From: CAVIQK01 sp963644945
GTDB lineage: Bacteria; Bacillota; Clostridia; Christensenellales; DTU072
Assembly (NCBI GenBank): GCA_963644945.1
Contig: CAVIQK010000002.1
Coordinates: forward strand, 1 to 64,000
Direction of reading: 5' to 3'
Length of the DNA: 64,000 nt
Position numbers and translations under genes: made by a program. Every line of letters starts with the position of its first letter. Position 1 is the first letter of the stretch. Below are positions 55,801-64,000 of this stretch, piece after piece. The notes under the pieces are model-generated. The model worked only from the letters and a program-made list of their open reading frames with translations. It was not told the DNA's origin and did no database searches.

Positions 55801-58800
55801 GTCACCGCAAAAGTCTTAGATTCTATCTCGATTGACGGTGCGACTTTACCGATAATAGAAGGATGCACGCTAAGTGACGACAATTTCAAAAATCTCTCTT
55901 TGGTCCTCACTTACGTTGACGGCACCACTTCAAGACTTCCGGTAGGCGTCAATTCCTCGCTTATTGCGATCAGCGGTTACGATGTAAATAATAGAATAAG
56001 CCAAGACGAAACGATCACATTGACGATTACATACCAAGAAAAAACCGCCACCGTACCCCTTACCGTCAAAATGCGTTCGCTTATAGGTATCGAAGCGACC
56101 ACAGGACTTTCCCCCAAAGACGAATATTTTGAAAAGGAAAAAATGTCGGTATCCGAACAATCACTTTCCGGAGTGCTTTTGACAGCCGACGGCAAAAATG
56201 CCAAATATTCCCTAGTTTATGACAACGGCGACAGAGTGGACGGCGGAGAAATAACCGTCTCCATGATCGAAAACTTCGGTTTAGAATCTCTAACTACTTT
56301 CAACCAACAAGAACTTACCAAAGAAACCATCACCGTCCTAAAAATAGTCAAAGACTCTTACTCGATGCAACTCACCGTCACGCTCAAAGACAGAGCGAAT
56401 ATCTCCGTAGAGTTTGACGCTACCAATAAATATGAATATACATACGGAGTAAGACCGAGTGTAGCCTTTACCTCGTATTTAGACGGAGAGTTAAACAGCA
56501 CTCTCGACATCAAAACCTCCTACGAAGGCACTCTCAACACCTATGTTTACGACGAAGCCCTTGCGAAATACAACATTGTAGGCACTACCGACTATGTTTT
56601 ATATTTGCCCGTAGGCACCTATACGGTAGTTTTGTCGAGTGACGAAGTCCTTCACACCGCAACCACGCAAGGCATCAACCAATTCGAAGACAGATCCAAA
56701 AAAATCAACGTATCCAAGAAGGCACTTTCGGTTAGATTCGAAAACACCGAATATTCCAAAACATACGACGGAACCAAAGTCGAAACGACCACCCTATATA
56801 ATAGCCTAATTTTCGAAGGATTTGCCGACGGCGAAGACAAAACATCCCTCTCGGTATCATATATAATAAAGGATGAAAACGACGACATAACAGATATTCT
56901 CGATGCAGGTAGTTTTACGATCTCGCTGTCTATTGACGGACAAAAATCTTTCTTGGACAGTTACGACTTGACCACGATAGGCACTCGCTACACCGTAGAA
57001 AAGAAAGTTGCCACCGTCACCTTCCAAAACAACGGCTCCGATTCTCATGGCAACACCAAGAGAGTCTATACCACATACGGCACCAACCTAACACTCACAT
57101 CCGCATATTATACGGTTGACGGACTAATAGGCACCGACCAACTGGACGGCGAACTCTTGCGTGACCAACAAGGTATCTATGATATAGAGGCGGAAAACAA
57201 GGTAGAAGTATTAGACGACCAAGTAGGTTACTATCCGATAACACTCGGCACCCTCAATCACAAAAACTACCAAGTAGAAGGCGACTTCACCGACGTTTAT
57301 TATGTAATCGAGCCCAAATCTATCACAGTGACGTTAGGCGCAGTCACGACCACCTACGGAAGCGACTTTACCTTGTCTGACGGCAAAATGGCGGTAGGAA
57401 GCATCAATTTCAACTCCGCAAGACTTGTTGTCGGCAAAACCCTTTACTATATAAGAGAAACAAGAATCATCGAAAAAGATTCGGTAGGCACCATCGACCT
57501 TGACGCCCAAACATTTACGATAGGCACTCAAAGTTATACCTATACGGGATCGACTGTAAGATACAACGGAAGCCAAGTAGCCAATTCATCCGTAAGCACC
57601 AAGACCACAGAAATAAAACTAAGAGGAGTCAACTACTATTATCAAGACGGACTTATATATAGAATAGTAGCGACAGTTGACCAATCGGCGAAATCTGTCA
57701 AGTTTGCGGAAAAGACCTATTACTATACCGAAAAGTCAGCCGTCGAATATACTATCCAATATAGCGGACTCGAACTTCTTGACAAAACCTACAACAATGT
57801 AGATATTACACTCTTACTCGGTGGCGGAACGGTTTCCGAAAACACATCGGGACTCGGACTCCAAATGACTCTTGATTTTAGCGGATCCGATACTGCTCCC
57901 GAAAATGTCGGTATTTTTACGCTAAACGGAATCAAAGCAAGCCTAACATCCCAAAACTATTACATAGGCGAAGTACAATCTTCGACATACGAAGTCACCA
58001 AGAAGAACATCGTAGTGACACCGGACGCCATGAGCAAAACTTATTCCGGCGACGTTTTGACCGATCCCGAAAAATTCGGTTACATGTTGCAAGGTTTAGA
58101 GTCCATTGACTACGAGCAACTTTACCAAAAAGGCATAGTAAGAGAGCAAGGCGAAGACGTCGGCATATATTCCTACAAATTAGGCGATTTCACTACCGAC
58201 AATTTTGCCAATTATACATTTACTCTTGACACGACCAATTCATTTACCGTCAACAAAAAATCGATAAATCTCACATTTACATCAAGCGAAATCCGTAAAG
58301 AATATGACGGAGTTTTGCCGTCCTTGTCCCTGAGTTTAGTCGGCACTTTCTACGACCAAGACAATGCGGTTTGGGACAAATCGAAAATTGACCTTACAAA
58401 ACTAACCATCGATTTTGAAAATGCAAGAGTAGGAATAGGCTCATACAAAATGACGCTAAATTCCACCGAGAAAAACCACGAAATCACACTTTCGCAAGAC
58501 TATTCCTATACCATTACAGAAAAGAAAGTCAACGTCCGTTTTGAAATCGAATCGGGACAAGACACTTATGTACCTTTGAGTGACGGCGATCAAATCACTT
58601 ACGACTATTTGGTTACAAGAAAAATTAGAGCAATAAGCGACGATTTTGTCGCTGGCGAAACCATAGGGATTTTAACCGACCTTACGGAAGTTAGCGACGT
58701 CAAAGATTACGTAGTCACCGCCGTATCGTTTACGGGTAGTGGCAACTATGCTTTCCGTCAAGAGTTCAAAGTATCCTTCCAAGTCGTCAAAAAAGAAGTT

Positions 58801-61800
58801 TTCGTCATCTTGACAAAAGATGCTTTGACATCCACGTTCAATTCCGTATCCTCTATCCAAAATGCCTATACTTTGGCAAAAGACATTTCGGGTACATCCC
58901 TTCCCGATACAGAATCATCTTACCTAATGAAAGGCATTTCCCTTACGGGACAAGGCTATTCCTTTGCTACGGAAGGCTACGAAATCAAAGTAAACGCACC
59001 TAGCGAATATCTCAAAAATTACACTCTCACACCGTGGTGCGCCGATCAGTTCACATCGTCATCATTTGATGCAGACGGCAATTATATACAAGGCAACGGC
59101 GGCATGAAAGGCTCTGTTCTTATAATGTTTGTCAACAAGAAAACGACCTCCGTATCTATTGCCGTATCCCAACTAAGAAAGGTCTATGACGAAATAGCAC
59201 CTACCGTTTCCAACGTGTCCGTTGACGGCAATATCCAAAACAAAGTAAAATCGGCTCTCACGTTCGAAAGATTGACAGGCCCCGACGGAACACCGGTAGG
59301 AGAATCGACTTATGCTAAGTCCGACATAGGCACATTTAGAGTAGGCATAGACAACAAAGTCTTAGACGGCGATGCCGCCAACTACTATTGCGTACTCGAC
59401 AGCGACTATACCTATACGATAGAACTACGCACCGTCACCGTTTCCTTCAAACAAGGCGATGCCACCACTATATATAGGAGATACAACGGCTTACCGCTCA
59501 CCCATAGCGACATTGTATCTACCCAAAGTATAGACTACATCAACAGAGAAATATTAGTGTCAGGTTACCTCCCGTCCACCACGCTAACTTCATCTCAAAT
59601 AATAGACTTGTCCGGAGTCGAATTCGTGTTCGACAATAGCGATGCAAAAGACGTCGGCACCTACAAATTCGGCATAACCGACACCGATCCCAACAGAACA
59701 TTTATATTAAGTGGCAGTGACGAAAACGGCAAAGTTGATTTTGAGATAAGACCTTTACAACTAAAAATATCCGTTCCCTCCTCAATGTATCGCTACTACA
59801 AGGACACCACATATTATATTGACGACCAAGTAATAGATCTTGCTACGTCCTTCACGATAGAAAGCAAAGTTTACAAAGACGGAGTCGAGACCCTTCTCAC
59901 AAAAGACGATTTCCCCGACCTAAAACTTATAAGCACGCTTACCGCCAATGCCGTAGCGATGACCTATTCTAGTAGCCTAGATTTCAACTTACGAGAAAGT
60001 TTCACCACACTGTATAGCAACTTCACCCTACCCCAAATCTCCGAAAAATTTGTGGTAAAACCCGCCGTAATCAATGTTTCCGTAGATAATACGGGCAAAA
60101 ATACGACAGTGTACGGACAAGGCACCCAAGACATCGAAAAATATTTACTCATCAACGGTGCAGTCAACTATACTTTACCGGACGGAGTCGTATATTCCGG
60201 CAATATCGATAAATCGACCTACCTTATAAATATATATGATACAGCCTACTATTTTGACAACGGTTCCGTATTCCGTATCTACGGCTCGGCAAATGCCACC
60301 CTTACCACGTTCACGATAGGCGACATAACTTATATAGCAAAAGACGGCAGTCTATACAAGACCGAAGGCACCTTGCAAGACTCGACACTTACTGTTCGCA
60401 CCAATACCTACACCGTAGATGCTACCGCCAAAACCGATTCCACAGGAAGAACTTACTACACGATTTATCTTTCTACCCGTCAAGCAGGTTTCTACTACCC
60501 CGACACCGCATCGCTACGTTTGACAGGAGTCGGAACATTTACCGTTGACGGCACCAATGTCTTGTCATCCACCTCGTCAGGCTCCGTCTATACCACCGAA
60601 AAAGCCTTGTATCTTGACGGAATCAACTATTCCATAAACGATACTTTCGGTTATATCTATCGCACAGACGGAAGAATAAACACGACCGAAAACACCCTAA
60701 CAATAGGCACCAATTCATACATTTACGTGGGTACTACCGTCTATGAAATAGTAGGCGAAAAGACCGATACTTTGGCAATTATAGATAATGTTCCCTATAT
60801 TGTCAAAGACGGCTATATCTATCGCACAGGCGACCAAAAAGGCAGTGTTGACACTTCCTCGTTTACCGTTGATTCCAAGTCGTATTATCAAGACACCGAC
60901 GGCTCCGTCTATGAAATTTTAGGCACCGTCCGTAGCGAATCGGATCAAGCATTTACCCTCAACGGCAAAGAGTACAACAAGACGGCAGGACTGACATATA
61001 CCATGGACACCACCGCCAAAACCATCAAGATAGGTAGCGACTCGTCAACATACGTCTATGGCGACAATATGTATATAAGGAAAGCGACCAACAGTTCTTC
61101 CCCCTATACATTTGCAAAAGTCGGCACGAAATCCGGAGACATTATCACCCTTCAAGAAAAGACCTATATAGTAGACGACACCTCGATTTATCTTACATCG
61201 GGTACAATTACATCGACATACATTAAGACCGCAGACTACGGCTATCATATCTCCAAAGACGGCCATATTTATATGGATACCGAAGTAGTAGTCGGCACGA
61301 TGTCCTCCGACCAAAAAACCGTCACGTTTGGCGAACAAACATACTATATAAGTAAAGGTGCCGTATATAAACTCACCACCGCATCAGGCACCATTGACGA
61401 AACCGGTAGAGAGTTTACAATAGGCGACACCGTCTATGTTTATCCGGACGGCACTCAATCGATAGCCTACAACTTGTCCCTTGTCAAATTCGAATATTAC
61501 GACAAAGACGGCAACGTCGTCGTCATGACCGAAACCACCCCCGTAGGCGAATATACGTTTAGAGTAGTGTTTGACGGCATCGTCGAAAATTATATTGACG
61601 GCACGAGATATACGGGAAACTATATTTTCAAGAGCAACACTTGCACCTTGACCATCGAAAAAGCCCGAATCGACGTAACACTTTCAGGAAGCATCGATTG
61701 GATATATAGACAAAGCGCCGTAGAAGGCGGAGATTTCTCTCGTGACAACCTAGACAGCATCATGAGTTTTGCTTTGGACGGCAACGTGTTAGATATGACA

Positions 61801-64000
61801 GGAATAAACTATCCCACAATATCGTCTAGCCTCCAAGAGATTTTCAACTCCATAAAAACGACCGACGTCGTAGGCAAATCTTATACCATCGACGCATCCT
61901 CGTTTATAGACCTAGACACCGCCAACCAAAATTACAAATTTAGTATTTCGGGACAAGCGACAATCAACATCGTCAAGAGAAGTTTGACCGCATCCGTTGT
62001 CAAAATCGACGGCGACAAAGTCATGTCGTCTATCCAAAAAGAATATGGCACTTTACCCGAAACTACCGAGTTAGGCATACTTTATACGGGATTTTCGGAG
62101 ACCGAATTCACCCAATCGCAATTTGAAGCAGCCGTTTATTTCGGTACGGAATGGTACGTCATTTACGATTACACCTTAGGTCAAACCAATACTATGTCCA
62201 AGGCGACCGCAGAAGAAATCACCCTTCTAAATCAAATTATAACCAAGCCTTCCGCCCTTCCGAAATTCTACGTTTCTACCTACACCGACAACGGCTCCGC
62301 CTACGTAGAACTTTACCCCGTAGGACGCAACAAAATAGCGGTAGAAGATCAAATCGAATCTCAAAACTATTACATTACAAGTCCGCAATCGTTTATATTC
62401 GAAGTCACCCAAAAGCCCTTGACACTTACCCTCAATTCCCTAAAAGGCGACTCCTTCGAAGTTATATATTCCACGACACTCACAAGAAATACCGATTATA
62501 GTATAGCGATTTCCGGAATAGTCACCGAGATTACAATAGACGGCATCACTTACCTTGTTGACAACGAAAATACCCTTTTCTATTCCAAAAAGGATGCCGA
62601 TTTCGACTGGTTGGTTTACTCCGTCAAAGTCAATATGAACAACGACGGCACAAGAATAGGCGATCCCGTCTATCTAACCCTCGGGGATCAAAGTTCCTCC
62701 AAATTTATGGACCTTACCGACAATTACTCATTAGAGTTTAGATCCTCTACCAATATCGAAATCAAGATTTACAACAAAATCGACACCGTCAAAGTTGGCG
62801 GAGGCACGCTCTATTCGGCAATACTCTCCGACGACTCCTATATACCGATAAGAGTATTTTATCTTGACGGCAAAGAAAGCGAGATTATCAAATTCTATCT
62901 TGACGGAAGATCGACCAACCCCACCTCGATTACGGTAGGCGACGGACAAGGCAACTTCACCTATGACAAAACAGTCAACGGCAATCAAATAATAAAGATA
63001 ACATATTCCGAAACCAACAACGGTGTACAAGGCGGAACAGATACTTCCTCGGTTTACATTACACTCCGAAAATATCCCACTTCGACCACCGTCCAAGAAG
63101 ACACCACGAGCGCCCAAGACGGATACAAGAAGTTTAGATATTACGTGTTCTCCGATTCTTACACCTTTACAGTAGCCAATATCAAAGACTATTCGGGTAC
63201 AATATCCCTTGACTACACAGGAGACGATGCAAGCGATTTATACTTCTTATTTGTCGCAATTCGTTCAAATTCCGTAGTTATCAACGGTGTAGAATATACC
63301 GCAGTCGTTGACGAAACGAATGGCACCCTTACCGCCAACAACACCACATATTACATGCAAGACGTGGACGGCACGACTTATATTTACTCCAACCGTACAG
63401 GCACCGTAGGACAATACACCTACACCGGTAGAGTCGGCAGTTTCAACATGACAAGAAAAGTCCTCGTAAGCGACGGCACGACCTTTACCACCCACGAAAT
63501 CACGACCGACGAAACCGATTCATTTGAATTTACCAACGAATTCTCTTTCGACACCGTCGCACTCAGTCCTTCCGACGAACAATATTCCCAAATCGTCTTG
63601 TCAAAAGTCGAAACCGACCTAACATATAAAGCCGTCCAACTCAACACCGTCCCCGAAAGCATAACCGAATATGTCGATGGTGCCATCACGTTGTTCAACG
63701 GCTACAAATTATTGTTCTTCACGATCGGCGCATCCAAATCACGTATAATCTATATATCCAAAGATTCCTTCGCCACATATTCGCTTGTCTATGTCGATGA
63801 AAATTCCGATGAAAACAACTACTCGATAGATGCCGTTGACGTGTTCTCGGGACTTGAATTTGTAGTGTCCGGTGACAAAATTACCGTCACATCCATGTTC
63901 AAAGCCATTGACAACAACTATATCGTAGCAGGTCAAGGACAATACTCGTTCGGCACCAAAAAGACCGTAAACGACGACAAAACTTATGCCTACACCAACA
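52825..64000 (+). CDS. Second giant lipoprotein with Ig-like and MBG domains (partial, runs off the window)
   Basis: The frame stays open from the ATG to the window edge, at least 3725 codons, so the C terminus is unseen. The signal peptide ends in lipobox MLFSC (Cys28). Ig-like domains of the same Big_3-like type as in the 1372-aa lipoprotein run to about residue 1270 (GDNLDFSGVALEV, GEDLDFSGATATV). From about 1290 onward MBG domains repeat (SKTYDGTKVE, SKTYSGDVLTD, KEYDGVLPSL; linker strands like VTKKNIVVTP and EKKVNVRFE). Two blocks of a short hairpin-like repeat interrupt MBG domains, at about residues 1536-1640 and 2459-2879. No Shine-Dalgarno is present; the promoter lies directly upstream. 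The likely role is a very long surface fibre. Minus-strand ORFs here are antisense noise. Confidence 0.88.
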   Translation, partial: MTINNKKLFLIISLVILVALSTAMLFSCNETYDIESIALTNQPSFVTDGIEQGDNLDFSGVALEVKYSNGATELVDILEKCTLSGFDKDRLGTQIITISYENGIIEKSVSLTVNVYRPKDIDSIAVSTTQKVNYTVGEDLDFSGATATVTYKKTNSLGTPYEEVFSLNSTNQVNQKEADYKYDKQKVGTQTLRFNLYGDVYCEYAVEVKDADVDSIALASTTPDKNLYAIGSVLDLTGLKVRIYKTDGTTEILSTVAKREDGTFYIADYPDSKIYALDTDGKEFSSDTKKTAYLYLYFQENSSTEPLKTSSMFAVSVVEKDIKPATLKVTDLEKLVQRDVRGLYLDGAKISVDFNDQTSIKDLSLSVTYSDSSARYEGDGFYIEGYNAEKIGEYDLYIHFLKDDGSEYSPCIIKVTAIREIIQDIVITEKSSLVKADYTRYIDTASQTFSGYVTDKIDLDDYDYTVTYNSGKEVTLTSSDFTVTVGAGLAKSANIISITGDGDSYISLSYTDSLERNFAEEIKTTSSVAVFDIAHDESMVLTPPTRKEYEQNSSTSLDLTGAVLDIYYEDQVTHTPVKKITFTGEEIRPYITGFDLTSYGTKTLTVTYLEATRTFDITVLSEVSSVTFIGTPTKTDYIKGGEISKNFQGISAEISYKDPTRPIDTVTDFTDSSWVFLLDGEAYSGYPLSSGYSQNYTVTAEYMGITVDGSFDITVHNYVTDIAFESDTFTTVEGMDLDGTQYFVTATYEDGTSQNISIADKSLVTDYAKSDLTIGDRKVTITIDSAYTGGEVVTTEATLTVQQKSHDKYVLSLKSTETLTVVTKNSPLDISKFNLTEFFDNNTSQNIDYQFVLPTNYDEVTETVSHCYEIQVSVNSTEVQVEYTPTDKNILDFKDGKLLLTVVYDQVNTVTLKQGDSAVSTTVGSTLDLTQSPFTGWTLGVTFQGDPTTVIEIPVTSATFTVIDANFSSVGNTTATISYNQNPSISYKFIVTVTAKVLDSISIDGATLPIIEGCTLSDDNFKNLSLVLTYVDGTTSRLPVGVNSSLIAISGYDVNNRISQDETITLTITYQEKTATVPLTVKMRSLIGIEATTGLSPKDEYFEKEKMSVSEQSLSGVLLTADGKNAKYSLVYDNGDRVDGGEITVSMIENFGLESLTTFNQQELTKETITVLKIVKDSYSMQLTVTLKDRANISVEFDATNKYEYTYGVRPSVAFTSYLDGELNSTLDIKTSYEGTLNTYVYDEALAKYNIVGTTDYVLYLPVGTYTVVLSSDEVLHTATTQGINQFEDRSKKINVSKKALSVRFENTEYSKTYDGTKVETTTLYNSLIFEGFADGEDKTSLSVSYIIKDENDDITDILDAGSFTISLSIDGQKSFLDSYDLTTIGTRYTVEKKVATVTFQNNGSDSHGNTKRVYTTYGTNLTLTSAYYTVDGLIGTDQLDGELLRDQQGIYDIEAENKVEVLDDQVGYYPITLGTLNHKNYQVEGDFTDVYYVIEPKSITVTLGAVTTTYGSDFTLSDGKMAVGSINFNSARLVVGKTLYYIRETRIIEKDSVGTIDLDAQTFTIGTQSYTYTGSTVRYNGSQVANSSVSTKTTEIKLRGVNYYYQDGLIYRIVATVDQSAKSVKFAEKTYYYTEKSAVEYTIQYSGLELLDKTYNNVDITLLLGGGTVSENTSGLGLQMTLDFSGSDTAPENVGIFTLNGIKASLTSQNYYIGEVQSSTYEVTKKNIVVTPDAMSKTYSGDVLTDPEKFGYMLQGLESIDYEQLYQKGIVREQGEDVGIYSYKLGDFTTDNFANYTFTLDTTNSFTVNKKSINLTFTSSEIRKEYDGVLPSLSLSLVGTFYDQDNAVWDKSKIDLTKLTIDFENARVGIGSYKMTLNSTEKNHEITLSQDYSYTITEKKVNVRFEIESGQDTYVPLSDGDQITYDYLVTRKIRAISDDFVAGETIGILTDLTEVSDVKDYVVTAVSFTGSGNYAFRQEFKVSFQVVKKEVFVILTKDALTSTFNSVSSIQNAYTLAKDISGTSLPDTESSYLMKGISLTGQGYSFATEGYEIKVNAPSEYLKNYTLTPWCADQFTSSSFDADGNYIQGNGGMKGSVLIMFVNKKTTSVSIAVSQLRKVYDEIAPTVSNVSVDGNIQNKVKSALTFERLTGPDGTPVGESTYAKSDIGTFRVGIDNKVLDGDAANYYCVLDSDYTYTIELRTVTVSFKQGDATTIYRRYNGLPLTHSDIVSTQSIDYINREILVSGYLPSTTLTSSQIIDLSGVEFVFDNSDAKDVGTYKFGITDTDPNRTFILSGSDENGKVDFEIRPLQLKISVPSSMYRYYKDTTYYIDDQVIDLATSFTIESKVYKDGVETLLTKDDFPDLKLISTLTANAVAMTYSSSLDFNLRESFTTLYSNFTLPQISEKFVVKPAVINVSVDNTGKNTTVYGQGTQDIEKYLLINGAVNYTLPDGVVYSGNIDKSTYLINIYDTAYYFDNGSVFRIYGSANATLTTFTIGDITYIAKDGSLYKTEGTLQDSTLTVRTNTYTVDATAKTDSTGRTYYTIYLSTRQAGFYYPDTASLRLTGVGTFTVDGTNVLSSTSSGSVYTTEKALYLDGINYSINDTFGYIYRTDGRINTTENTLTIGTNSYIYVGTTVYEIVGEKTDTLAIIDNVPYIVKDGYIYRTGDQKGSVDTSSFTVDSKSYYQDTDGSVYEILGTVRSESDQAFTLNGKEYNKTAGLTYTMDTTAKTIKIGSDSSTYVYGDNMYIRKATNSSSPYTFAKVGTKSGDIITLQEKTYIVDDTSIYLTSGTITSTYIKTADYGYHISKDGHIYMDTEVVVGTMSSDQKTVTFGEQTYYISKGAVYKLTTASGTIDETGREFTIGDTVYVYPDGTQSIAYNLSLVKFEYYDKDGNVVVMTETTPVGEYTFRVVFDGIVENYIDGTRYTGNYIFKSNTCTLTIEKARIDVTLSGSIDWIYRQSAVEGGDFSRDNLDSIMSFALDGNVLDMTGINYPTISSSLQEIFNSIKTTDVVGKSYTIDASSFIDLDTANQNYKFSISGQATINIVKRSLTASVVKIDGDKVMSSIQKEYGTLPETTELGILYTGFSETEFTQSQFEAAVYFGTEWYVIYDYTLGQTNTMSKATAEEITLLNQIITKPSALPKFYVSTYTDNGSAYVELYPVGRNKIAVEDQIESQNYYITSPQSFIFEVTQKPLTLTLNSLKGDSFEVIYSTTLTRNTDYSIAISGIVTEITIDGITYLVDNENTLFYSKKDADFDWLVYSVKVNMNNDGTRIGDPVYLTLGDQSSSKFMDLTDNYSLEFRSSTNIEIKIYNKIDTVKVGGGTLYSAILSDDSYIPIRVFYLDGKESEIIKFYLDGRSTNPTSITVGDGQGNFTYDKTVNGNQIIKITYSETNNGVQGGTDTSSVYITLRKYPTSTTVQEDTTSAQDGYKKFRYYVFSDSYTFTVANIKDYSGTISLDYTGDDASDLYFLFVAIRSNSVVINGVEYTAVVDETNGTLTANNTTYYMQDVDGTTYIYSNRTGTVGQYTYTGRVGSFNMTRKVLVSDGTTFTTHEITTDETDSFEFTNEFSFDTVALSPSDEQYSQIVLSKVETDLTYKAVQLNTVPESITEYVDGAITLFNGYKLLFFTIGASKSRIIYISKDSFATYSLVYVDENSDENNYSIDAVDVFSGLEFVVSGDKITVTSMFKAIDNNYIVAGQGQYSFGTKKTVNDDKTYAYTN
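57430..57740 (+). repeat. Short block of hairpin-like repeat inside an MBG domain
   Basis: About 100 residues of the pattern hydrophobic-T-hydrophobic-G-x3-Y-x4-G-x-x-Y (FTIGTQSYTYTGSTVRYNG, LRGVNYYYQDGLIYRIVAT, FAEKTYYYTEKSAVEYTI) are placed between the first strands of an MBG domain (TTTYGSDFTLSDGKMAVGSI) and its continuation (LELLDKTYNNVDI). It is the same repeat type as the long array at 60200-61460. Confidence 0.6.
60200..61460 (+). repeat. Array of about 12 hairpin-like repeats interrupting an MBG domain
   Basis: Roughly 420 residues consist of degenerate units of 24-38 residues. The consensus is a strand such as FTIGDxxY, a short turn with DG, then a strand such as xIYRxxGT. Examples are FTIGDITYIAKDGSLYKTEG, FTVDSKSYYQDTDGSVYEIL and VTFGEQTYYISKGAVYKL. 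The block sits between the opening part of an MBG domain (NGAVNYTLPDGVVYSGN) and its closing strands (PVGEYTFRVVFDG...CTLTIEKARIDVTL). The units are diverged at both protein and DNA level, so this is not a recent microsatellite-type expansion. I do not recognise it as a named domain family. Confidence 0.65.

Noticed and set aside
62151..62501. Plus-strand ORF of 116 codons near the window end
   Set aside because: It is out of frame with the open giant lipoprotein frame that covers it and gives an Arg/His/Gln-rich product typical of shifted reading of these codons.

Overview
The window reads as a dense chromosomal segment of a low- to mid-GC anaerobic bacterium, most likely an uncultured Clostridia-type Bacillota (inference). 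The basis is SigA-like promoters with 17-bp spacers, AGGAG ribosome binding sites, Rho-independent terminators, a hybrid-cluster protein, a DUF1846 protein, an EFR1-type flavodoxin-ferredoxin and very large lipoproteins. Coding strands favour C-ending codons, so the sense strand is C>G whichever way a gene points. No mobile element, CRISPR array or rRNA is visible. There is one tRNA, tRNA-Pro(CGG).

Layout. (1) 20-3477: three genes for UDP-N-acetyl-L-fucosamine synthesis, the end of a surface-polysaccharide operon. (2) 3561-6170: hydroxylamine reductase behind an FNR/CRP-like palindrome, then a membrane-anchored metallophosphoesterase. (3) 6251-6699, minus strand: a Dabb-domain gene whose stop codon abuts tRNA-Pro. 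(4) 6764-13078: a tightly packed operon of DUF1846, a MoaA homologue that has lost all three radical-SAM cysteines but kept the C-terminal cluster site, an SCP2-like protein, a class-III aminotransferase fold without its PLP lysine, and an alpha-galactosidase-like glycosidase. (5) 13161-14684, minus strand: an exported protein of unknown family. (6) 14941-44682: a full-consensus promoter drives a 7478-residue exported GLUG/MBG/Ig protein, followed without an obvious terminator by GH2, a degenerate clan-GH-D protein, GH20, a hotdog thioesterase and an S26-like membrane protein. (7) 44707-52697: a 1372-residue Ig/MBG lipoprotein, a second lysine-less aminotransferase fold, an extended SDR with a C-terminal zinc-binding motif, and EFR1. 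(8) 52825 to the window edge: an open reading frame of at least 3725 codons encoding a second giant lipoprotein, not closed inside the window.

Together this looks like a cell-surface and glycan-interaction region. Three giant or large exported proteins take up well over half the sequence. The glycosidases next to them have no signal peptides, so they should act on imported oligosaccharides. The most unusual content is a set of enzyme folds that have lost catalytic residues (MoaA-like, two aminotransferase-like, one GH-D-like) inside intact, translationally coupled operons, and a short beta-hairpin-like repeat inserted into MBG and Ig domains of both giant proteins.
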